Source of the DNA: Brassica napus
Lineage: Eukaryota > Streptophyta > Magnoliopsida > Brassicales > Brassicaceae
Length of the DNA stretch: 64,000 nucleotides
Direction: 5' to 3'
NCBI RefSeq assembly: GCF_020379485.1
Contig: NW_026015103.1
Location: 1 to 64,000, forward strand
Shown here: piece after piece, positions 27,401-34,906 of the stretch
How positions within the stretch are numbered: position 1 is the first letter of the stretch
How the letters are laid out: each line of letters begins with the position of its first letter
Translations under genes and position numbers: made by a program
Notes under the pieces: model-generated
The model's database searches: none
What the model was told of the DNA's origin: nothing
The model's input: the letters and a program-made list of their open reading frames with translations, nothing else

Positions 27401-28751
27401 AATAAATCTCATAGGAGTTAGGATGAAGAAGCTATCCCACTTTCAAATCAGGTGATCCCAGTTTTCCTGTTTGGGAATATGACAGCTTCTTTGTCATTCT
27501 AATCAAACCAGGATGAATCGCGATGTAAGAAGCTTGATTTTGATACATAAAGTAATGGAGAATCACTAGGAAGTTGAATAAATCTCATAGGAGTTAGGAT
27601 GAAGAAGCTATCCCACTTTCAAATCAGGTGATCCCAGTTTTCCTGTTTGGGAATATGACAGCTTCCTTGTCATTCTAATCAAACCAGGATGAATCGCGAT
27701 GTAAGAAGCTTGATTTTGATACATAAAGTAATGGAGAATCACTAGGAAGTTGAATAAATCTCATAGGAGTTAGGATGAAGAAGCTATCCCACTTTCAAAT
27801 CAGGTGATCCCAGTTTTCCTGTTTGGGAATATGACAGCTTCTTTGTCATTCTAATCAAACCAGGATGAATCGCGATGTAAGAAGCTTGATTTTGATACAT
27901 AAAGTAATGGAGAATCACTAGGAAGTTGAATAAATCTCATAGGAGTTAGGATGAAGAAGCTATCCCACTTTCAAATCAGGTGATCCCAGTTTTCCTGTTT
28001 GGGAATATGACAGCTTCTTTGTCATTCTAATCAAACCAGGATGAATCGCGATGTAAGAAGCTTGATTTTGATACATAAAGTAGTGGAGAACCATTAGGAA
28101 GTTGAATAAATCTCATAGGAGTTAGGATGAAGAAGCTATCCCACTTTCAAATCAGGTGATCCCAGTTTTCCTGTTTGGGAATATGACAGCTTCCTTGTCA
28201 TTCTAATCAAACCAGGATGAATCGCGATGTAAGAAGCTTGATTTTGATACATAAAGTAATGGAGAATCACTAGGAAGTTGAATAAATCTCATAGGAGTTA
28301 GGATGAAGAAGCTATCCCACTTTCAAATCAGGTGATCCCAGTTTTCCTGTTTGGGAATATGACAGCTTCCTTGTCATTCTAATCAAACCAGGATGAATCG
28401 CGATGTAAGAAGCTTGATTTTGATACATAAAGTGATGGAGAATCACTAGGAAGTTGAATAAATCTCATAGGAGTTAGGATGAAGAAGCTATCCCACTTTC
28501 AAATCAGGTGATCCCAGTTTTCCTTTTTGGGAATATGACAGCTTCTTTATCATTCTAATCAAACCAGCATGAATCGAGATGTAAGAAGCTTGATTTTGAT
28601 ACATAAAGTAATGGAGAATCACTAGGAAGTTGAATAAATCTCATAGGAGTTAGGATGAAGAAGCTATCCCACTTTCAAATCAGGTGATCCCAGTTTTCCT
28701 GTTTGGGAATATGACAGCTTCCTTGTCATTCTAATCGAACCAGGATGAATC
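6453..28751 (+). repeat. CentBr-like centromeric satellite array, main block (about 127 monomers)
   Basis: Head-to-tail copies of a 176-bp unit; for example, GATGAATCGC begins at 27160 and again at 27336. Each unit carries a HindIII site and the 8-bp palindrome ATCGCGAT. Length and sequence match my knowledge of CentBr, the Brassica centromeric satellite on which CENH3 nucleosomes sit. Monomers between 6453 and about 9300 are more diverged (GATTTGG, GACAACTTC, TCGAACC variants). From about 11300 to 28700 they are nearly identical apart from a few recurring variants (GTAGTGG for GTAATGG, TTTTTCTG for TTTTCCTG, CTTCC for CTTCT). The repeat is not coding: no long frame crosses it on either strand. 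Confidence 0.95.
20658..25929 (+). repeat. Higher-order arrangement: 21-monomer unit and part of a second copy
   Basis: Scoring three variable sites per monomer, the pattern over the nine to ten monomers from 20658 recurs from 24352, an offset of 3694 bp (21 monomers minus two single-base deletions). Matching landmarks are TTTTTCTG at 20959 and 24653, and the GTAG variant at 21226 and 24920. Similarity of the pattern ends after about ten monomers, so this is a partial duplication, not a long regular series. Scored by eye. Confidence 0.55.
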
Positions 28752-28898
28752 TGTTGAGAAGAGTTGAATATACAAGTGTGAAGTACTAAGGGGTGAAGAC
28801 TGAAGAGGGTATGTTAAGCATTGGTGTGATGGGAGAGGTTCACATTGGCCTGACCGTACAAGGCCGTACAAGGCCGTACGGTCCGTACACATCCAGAC
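28752..28898 (+). repeat. Copia-2 5' LTR, first part
   Basis: The first 147 bp of the LTR, identical to 44317-44463. It contains a tandem of a 10-bp unit CCGTACAAGG followed by CCGTACGGT and CCGTACAC at 28854-28890, GC-rich against an AT-rich background and including the palindrome CCGTACGG. It is in U3, so it could be a promoter element; that is inference. It ends with the left copy of the copia-1 target duplication CAGAC (28894-28898). Confidence 0.92.
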
Positions 28899-29427
28899 TG
28901 TTGAGATGAGGTAATAAAGAGAGGAGACATTGATAGAGAAAGAGGATTGAGGCATACAGTAACTTTGGAGTTTTACCACAGTAACTTTAGTTTTACTGTG
29001 GTAACTCAGTTAAAGCTTGGAAAGTGATCTTGCTTCACTTTGGAGAGTTACCCACGACCAAGGAGCCCTTGGATAAGGAAGGAGCAGTCTGGATAAGGTT
29101 TCCTCAAGCTAGAGAGGCTGGAGACAGGCTGTAAAGTAGACAGCATCTAGTAAAAGATGCCAAAGGGATCAAGCATGTGAAGACTCCCATTGGATGCTTT
29201 TGGATGGCTCTCTTTGACTACACATGCTCTGAATCTCTTTCTTATCTTATGGATTTCGAAATGTATTGTCTCTCTCACATAAATATGTTGTAAACCTCAT
29301 CTTTAATAATTAATGGAGTTTTGAGTCTCTCTCTTTATTCTCTCACTAAAATCTCTTAATCTCTTTAATCTTTTCATCTGATTATCTCTGATTATTTGAA
29401 TCATGCTCTAATACACAAAAGTGTATA
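28899..29427 (+). repeat. Copia-1 5' LTR
   Basis: 529 bp, from TGTTGAGATG to AAAGTGTATA. A perfect 10-bp inverted repeat, TACCACAGTA and TACTGTGGTA with a 10-base spacer, lies in U3 at 28974-29003. A CATAAATATG stretch near 29278-29287 is a possible TATA region. Confidence 0.93.
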
Positions 29428-29593
29428 TGGTATCAGAGCCAGGTTGGCAAAAGGGGGTGAGTGTGATTTCTTTTTCTCAAAATCAGAGTGTTCTTGAGTG
29501 TTCTTGAGTGTTCTTGGGATTATTGAGGTTTCTGGGTATGTGTGTTGTCTATTCTTTTGTGGCTGGGTTTATTTGAGATTCTCTGGTGGAAAC
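29428..29593 (+). promoter_or_regulatory. Copia-1 primer-binding site and leader
   Basis: TGGTATCAGAGCCAGG begins immediately after the LTR and would pair with initiator methionine tRNA. The leader holds three exact tandem copies of GAGTGTTCTT at 29486-29515, shortly before the gag ATG at 29594. Confidence 0.85.
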
Positions 29594-32500
29594 ATGGATA
29601 TGAAGCACGAATCTAGTGGAGTAGTGAAGATTCAAGAAGAAAACAAGTGGGTTTGGCCAAGATGGGTAAAGACAGCTTTGGGAAGCTGTGAGATTTGGAG
29701 TAATCAAGTAAAGGGAGAACCTTTAATGGAGAGAGCTGCTGATGGGGGTCAGACAGCAAGGTTGAAATGTGAAGATCAGTTGAGTCTTGAAGAAAGTATA
29801 TCTCTTGAGAAGATTGAAGATGTTTATGAGAACAAGATCAATCTAAGGAGGATGTATGAAGTCAGGAAGATGATCTGTGAGTTGAAACAAGGGAAAGAAG
29901 GTTTCAATCAGCATGTGAAGAAGCTGAGATGTTTGTGGTCGGAGTTACAAAGCTTGAGACCAAGAAGTTGTGATCCAAGAGTGCTAGAAGAGTGGCGAGA
30001 GCAAGATGTTGTCTTCAGCCTCCTTGCAAGCTTGGATTCATCTTATGGCTGGTTGGTAAAGCTTATTCTCAAGGAAGAGAAGCTACCCAACATGGAAGAA
30101 GTGTGTGTACTTGTTCAGAGGCTTCATCAAGTGATGGAAGAGAACAAAGAGATAACTTGGAGTAAGGAGGGTGCTAAAAGGAAGAAGGGAAGGCTGAGAC
30201 GACGTTCTAAGGCTCAGATCAGAAGAGGAAGGTGTTGGAAGAGAAGCATACTGTCTGGTTATCAAGGTAGCTATGGTACTATGAAGATGGGCAGAGAAGA
30301 AGCACAACAGATTCTTATGGGAGAGTGTTCTTACTCAGCTTACATGGGAGAATCTGTAGAGAGCAGTGGGGTCATGAGGAAGCTAGAGACCAAAGGAGCA
30401 GATGAGCGTGTCACAAAGGATGAATGGGATGAGTTTGTCAAGTATGTGTATGCTTTGGCTACGACCCGGAGACAAGGTGCTCCTGCCAAAGCATCCACAT
30501 CCAACAAACCCATCATTGTTGATTCTGGAGCAAGTCATCACATGATTAGTGATAGAAGCTTAATGAGTGATGTAAAGAAAGCCACTGGGGGTGTGATGAT
30601 AGCTAATGGAGATAGGATTCCAATAGAAGGGGTTGGAAAGCTCAAGCTATTTGACAAAGACTCAGATGCCTTCTACATGCCACAGTTTGCTTCAAATCTG
30701 GTATCTGTGAGGAAAGCCACGATTGATCTTGGCTGTCAAGTAGTATTCAGGCCAGATGATGTTGAGTTCCAAGATTTGAAGACTGGAAGGGTCATTGGGA
30801 GAGGAGACAGCAAGAATAATCTATACCAGCTCCAATTGGCTAAGATTTCTAAACCCTTTGATTCTATGTGTTTGAGTAGTACTTATGAGAAGATTGATAG
30901 TATTACTTGGCATGCTAGATTGGGTCATCCTCATGCTCGTGCTATTGAATTGATAATTCCTAATATGTCATTTAATCACTTGGAGTGTGAAGCATGCATA
31001 TTAGGAAAGCATTGTAGGACTGTTTTTCCAACATCAGAAACTACTTATGAGCATTGCTTTGATCTAGTTCATTCAGATGTGTGGACTGCTCCTTGTTTGT
31101 CTAGAGATAGCCAGAAGTACTTTGTGACATTCATTGATGAGAAGTCTAAGTATACTTGGCTTACATTGCTTCCATCTAAAGATAGGGTGCTAGAAGCATT
31201 TATGAACTTCCAAGCATATGTATCTAATCAATACAATGCTACTGTGAAGGTACTGAGATCAGATAATGGAGGTGAATACATCAGCAATGCCTTCAAGAGT
31301 CATCTAGCCAAGCATGGGATTGTGCATCAGACTAGCTGTCCTTATACACCACAGCAGAATGGTGTAGCTGAGAGGAAGAACAGGCACTTGATGGAGGTTG
31401 CTAGATCAATGATGTTTCATGCAAATGTCCCAAAACGTTTTTGGAGTGATGCTGTGCAGACTGCTTGCTATCTCATCAACCGGGTTCCAACCAAGATATT
31501 GAAGAATCTGTCTCCATTTGAAGTGTTGAACAAGAGCAAACCTGTCATTGATCACCTACGTGTCTTTGGGTGTGTGTGCTATGTCATGGTTCCAGGAGAG
31601 CAGAGAAACAAGCTGGAGGCAAAGAGTACTAAGGCTATGTTCATTGGTTACTCTATCACTCAGAAAGGGTACAAGTGCTATGATCCTGAAGCAAGGAGAG
31701 TGATGGTATCTAGAGAAGTGAAGTTTGTTGAAACAAAAGGTTATTATGAAGAAAAGGAGTGGGAAAATCTGAAGGATTTGTCTCAAGCTCCATCTGATAA
31801 GGCAACAATACTGAGAGTGTTGTTGGAGAAGCTCGGGATAGGGTTGTCCCAGGATCAGGAACCCGGCAGGAGAGAGTCTTCCAATCAGACTGGTGGAGCT
31901 GGAAGAACAACTCCTCTTGATCATGAGAGGGGGAATGGAACTGAATCTGGTGAGCAAGAGCAAAACCAAGAGGATTCAGGTCTTCATGATCAAGTTGAGA
32001 ACAATGTTCAGTCTAGTGGAGAAGTGGATGAGGTTCAGTCTAGTGGAGAAGTAGATGAGGTTCAGTCTAGTGGAGAAGAACAAGTCGGACCGGCCAGTTC
32101 AGAAGAAGAGCAAGTGGAGCCGGCTAGTGTGCAAACTGAAGATCAGGTGCAAGCTTTGAGGAGGAGCACAAGGATAAAGAGGGATCCTTCCAACTGGGTA
32201 AACACGAGAGTGTACTACAATGCCCAGGCTGTGGAGCATCCTTCTCAAGCCGTGTGTTCCTTTGCTGAGTTTCCAGAGGAGCATTATGCCTTTATGATTA
32301 GTCTGGATGAGAGTTATGTGCCAAGGACTTATGAAGAAGCTATGTTAGACAAGGAATGGAAAGAATCAGTGGGAGCTGAAGCAGGTGCTATGATCAAGAA
32401 TGATACATGGTATGAGAGTGAGCTGCCTAAGGGAAAGAAGGCTGTATCTAGTAGATGGATCTTCACAATCAAGTATCTAGCAAATGGACAGATTGATAGG

Positions 32501-33868
32501 AAGAAGACCAGACTGGTTGCAAGAGGATTTACACAAACCTATGGAGAGGATTACATTGATACCTTTGCACCAGTAGCTAAGCTGCACACAGTTCGGATTG
32601 TGTTGTCCATTGCAACAAACTTGGAGTGGGATTTGTGGCAGATGGATGTGAAGAATGCTTTCTTACAAGGTGAGCTAGAAGATGAGGTATACATGCTTCC
32701 TCCTCCTGGTCTTGAGCATCTAGTAAAACCAGGAAATGTTTTGAGATTGAAGAAGGCAATATATGGGTTGAAGCAGTCTCCTAGAGCTTGGTACAGAAAG
32801 CTGAGTACAACTCTCAATGGGAGAGGATTCAGGAAGTCTGAACTGGATCATACACTCTTCACTTTGGTTACTCCATCAGGGATCATTGTGATACTGGTAT
32901 ATGTGGATGATTTGATTATCACAGGGAGTGATAAGGCTGGGATTAAAGCCACTAAAGAGTTCCTCAAGTCTGTGTTTGATATCAAAGACTTGGGAGAGAT
33001 GAAGTATTTCTTGGGGATTGAGATATGCAGATCCAAGGAGGGTTTGTTTATGTGTCAAAGGAAGTATACAATGGATATGTTGAAGGAGACTGATGTACTT
33101 GGAGGAAAGGTAGCCAAGACACCTCTTGAAGAGGGGTATAAGGTCTTACGTGAGGGGGAGGTTGAAGAGAACCAGTTGTTTGAGGATGCTAAGCTGTATA
33201 GGAAGATGGTTGGCAAGCTGATCTACTTGACTATTACCAGGCCAGATATATGCTTTGCTGTGAATCAAGTGAGTCAACATATGCAGGCGCCAAAGGTCCA
33301 TCACTGGAAGATGGTTGATAGGATACTGAGGTATTTGAGTGGGACGGCTGGACAAGGAGTTTGGATGGGCTGTAATGGCAGTACAGAAGTGGTTGGGTAT
33401 TGTGATGCTGATTGGGCAGGAGATAGAGTGGACAGGAGATCAAATACTGGGTATTGTACATTCATTGGAGGGAACTTGGTTACTTGGAAGAGTAAGAAGC
33501 AGAAGGTTATCTCTTGTTCAAGTGCTGAAGCTGAGTATAGAGCCATGTTGAAGCTGACAAACGAGTTGGTGTGGATCAAGGGGATCTTGAAGCATCTAGA
33601 GATTGAGCAGAGTGCTCCTATGACTATGCATTGTGACAATCAAGCAGCTATCCACATTGCCTCCAACTCAGTGTTTCATGAGAGAACAAAGCACATAGAG
33701 GTGGATTGTCATAAGGTGAGGCAGATGATTATCCTAGGAGTGATTCTGCCATGTTATACAAGAAGTGAAGATCAGCTTGCAGATGTGTTTACCAAGGCAG
33801 CGAGATTGAAGACAATGGAGTCCATACTATCCAGGCTTGGACTCATTGATCTTACTCCCAGGAGCTGA
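29594..33868 (+). CDS. Copia-1 Gag-Pol polyprotein, uninterrupted
   Basis: A 1424-codon frame from the first in-frame ATG (MDMKHESS); the frame is open further upstream but only with a GTG start. Numbering from the upstream end at 29498, it reads: a Gag region, aspartic protease (DSGAS, D342), pre-integrase zinc segment (WHARLGHPH from residue 471, then CEAC), integrase D527, D589, E625 (D-61-D-35-E), reverse transcriptase YVDD at 1135-1138, and RNase H (YCDADWAGD near 1301, SSAEAEYRAM, ending with LADVFTK). A 9-residue repeat, VQSSGEVDE, is present about three times at 32006-32077 between integrase and reverse transcriptase. All enzyme motifs are present and in one frame, so pol could be active. 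Odd point: Gag lacks the CCHC zinc knuckle; a basic stretch (KRKKGRLRRRSKAQIRRGR) stands where copia-2 has it. The N-terminal Gag is also shorter than in copia-2. Confidence 0.92.
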   Translation: MDMKHESSGVVKIQEENKWVWPRWVKTALGSCEIWSNQVKGEPLMERAADGGQTARLKCEDQLSLEESISLEKIEDVYENKINLRRMYEVRKMICELKQGKEGFNQHVKKLRCLWSELQSLRPRSCDPRVLEEWREQDVVFSLLASLDSSYGWLVKLILKEEKLPNMEEVCVLVQRLHQVMEENKEITWSKEGAKRKKGRLRRRSKAQIRRGRCWKRSILSGYQGSYGTMKMGREEAQQILMGECSYSAYMGESVESSGVMRKLETKGADERVTKDEWDEFVKYVYALATTRRQGAPAKASTSNKPIIVDSGASHHMISDRSLMSDVKKATGGVMIANGDRIPIEGVGKLKLFDKDSDAFYMPQFASNLVSVRKATIDLGCQVVFRPDDVEFQDLKTGRVIGRGDSKNNLYQLQLAKISKPFDSMCLSSTYEKIDSITWHARLGHPHARAIELIIPNMSFNHLECEACILGKHCRTVFPTSETTYEHCFDLVHSDVWTAPCLSRDSQKYFVTFIDEKSKYTWLTLLPSKDRVLEAFMNFQAYVSNQYNATVKVLRSDNGGEYISNAFKSHLAKHGIVHQTSCPYTPQQNGVAERKNRHLMEVARSMMFHANVPKRFWSDAVQTACYLINRVPTKILKNLSPFEVLNKSKPVIDHLRVFGCVCYVMVPGEQRNKLEAKSTKAMFIGYSITQKGYKCYDPEARRVMVSREVKFVETKGYYEEKEWENLKDLSQAPSDKATILRVLLEKLGIGLSQDQEPGRRESSNQTGGAGRTTPLDHERGNGTESGEQEQNQEDSGLHDQVENNVQSSGEVDEVQSSGEVDEVQSSGEEQVGPASSEEEQVEPASVQTEDQVQALRRSTRIKRDPSNWVNTRVYYNAQAVEHPSQAVCSFAEFPEEHYAFMISLDESYVPRTYEEAMLDKEWKESVGAEAGAMIKNDTWYESELPKGKKAVSSRWIFTIKYLANGQIDRKKTRLVARGFTQTYGEDYIDTFAPVAKLHTVRIVLSIATNLEWDLWQMDVKNAFLQGELEDEVYMLPPPGLEHLVKPGNVLRLKKAIYGLKQSPRAWYRKLSTTLNGRGFRKSELDHTLFTLVTPSGIIVILVYVDDLIITGSDKAGIKATKEFLKSVFDIKDLGEMKYFLGIEICRSKEGLFMCQRKYTMDMLKETDVLGGKVAKTPLEEGYKVLREGEVEENQLFEDAKLYRKMVGKLIYLTITRPDICFAVNQVSQHMQAPKVHHWKMVDRILRYLSGTAGQGVWMGCNGSTEVVGYCDADWAGDRVDRRSNTGYCTFIGGNLVTWKSKKQKVISCSSAEAEYRAMLKLTNELVWIKGILKHLEIEQSAPMTMHCDNQAAIHIASNSVFHERTKHIEVDCHKVRQMIILGVILPCYTRSEDQLADVFTKAARLKTMESILSRLGLIDLTPRS

Positions 33869-33902
33869 GCCCCTTAACCATGGAGTCTCCACTCTTTTTC
33901 CC
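33869..33902 (+). other. Copia-1 3' untranslated stretch before the nested insertion
   Basis: Short sequence between the pol stop and the minus-strand Gag-only element. It ends with TTCCC (33898-33902), the left copy of that insertion's target duplication. The stretch resumes at 38523. Copia-2 has the uninterrupted counterpart at 44180-44316. Confidence 0.85.
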
Positions 33903-34906
33903 TGATACAAGCCTAAGCTAACAAAGACTAGATCACAAGGCAACAAGAGTTGTCAAGCTTGAATGGGTCGATTGTCGCCACAAAGGGTTGCGGAAGTATC
34001 CCTTTGATAAGACCAGAAGCCTGGGCCTATGTGAATCCACACAAAGACAGAGACCTACACTTGTATCCTAGAATGAATCCACAAACTAAGGAGACAAGCA
34101 AACGGACAAGAAATCTAAAGGAATCCACCTAAAGACTAATTGAACAAAACAAAGACAAACTTTGTAAACTGAATAATACTTTATTAATTTCGTGCAAGGG
34201 TGCTTTACAAATGAGACTTAGCTCAGTTTAAATAGAAAAGAACACAAATGCCTAAAGGAATAACTTGGAAAGAAATAATAAGTGAAAAACTAGCCGTTGG
34301 ACTAAGTTGGTGCAGAATCTGTCCATGTATGGAAGTTTTCTTCTCTCCTTGTATCTTGTGAGTTTGGGAAGAAAGAAATGCATCCTTGGGATCTCCTTTG
34401 ATGTCTGGATAGTCTCTAAGTCGTGCCTGAAGAGAAGGGGAAAGAGCCGTTGGTCTTCAATAACTCCAAGTGTGAATGCATCCATGTAAGGTAAGTTGAC
34501 AAATAAGGGATTCATCTTGATCCTGTGGCTGCTGGTGCATGGTAGAAACTCTCCAACTGCTCTTAGATATAATGAATAATCTCCTGGTTTCCACACGTGA
34601 GTTTGAGTTGCACACTCCTTAAGCAAAGAATTACTTTCCTTAATTAGAACCAGTTCGGATGCAGTGTAGATAGTCTGACTTGTAACGGGCATATCTCCTA
34701 AACCATTACTCCTTTTGGTATGAAACAAATTCGCTGCGTGCTCTGCTTGAGTTGAGAATCTATAACAACCGGTTTCAGGGTTAAATTCCTCATGGTTGCA
34801 AATATATCCTTCTTTGAGTGAACCTATGTTGCTGCTGGCTCCAATGTAGCTTGTATGGTTGATCTCATGAGTTGGTGGTCCAGCTACTGACTTGAGGTCC
34901 TCATCA
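33903..34906 (-). repeat. 3' LTR of the Gag-only element (left copy)
   Basis: 1004 bp, TGATACAAGC at the left edge and GGTCCTCATCA at the right. On the minus strand, bases 34906 down to 34252 are coding for the last 218 or so residues of the Gag-like protein. The stop lies about 18 bases before a TATA-like TATTTAAA (34227-34234 on the plus strand), so nearly all of U3 is protein-coding. Confidence 0.9.

Noticed and set aside
6453..28751. CRISPR-like regular repeats
   Set aside because: The 176-bp units are contiguous, with no unique spacers between short repeats, and the setting is a plant centromere.
28731..28979. Minus-strand 82-codon frame across the satellite, copia-2 and copia-1 junctions, partly repeated at 44137-44457
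   Set aside because: It crosses two insertion borders, so it is an accident of the nesting.
29498..29593. Upstream extension of the copia-1 gag-pol frame
   Set aside because: It begins with GTG, lies in the leader across three tandem GAGTGTTCTT repeats, and the ATG at 29594 matches the usual start of copia Gag.
31556..33639. Many minus-strand frames opposite copia-1 pol (for example 31556-31969, 33301-33639)
   Set aside because: They mirror a conserved plus-strand coding region and show no known domain.
33950..34132. Identical 60-codon plus-strand frames at 33950 and 37566, and at 34307 and 37923
   Set aside because: They are duplicated only because they lie in the two LTR copies of the Gag-only element and run against its coding strand.
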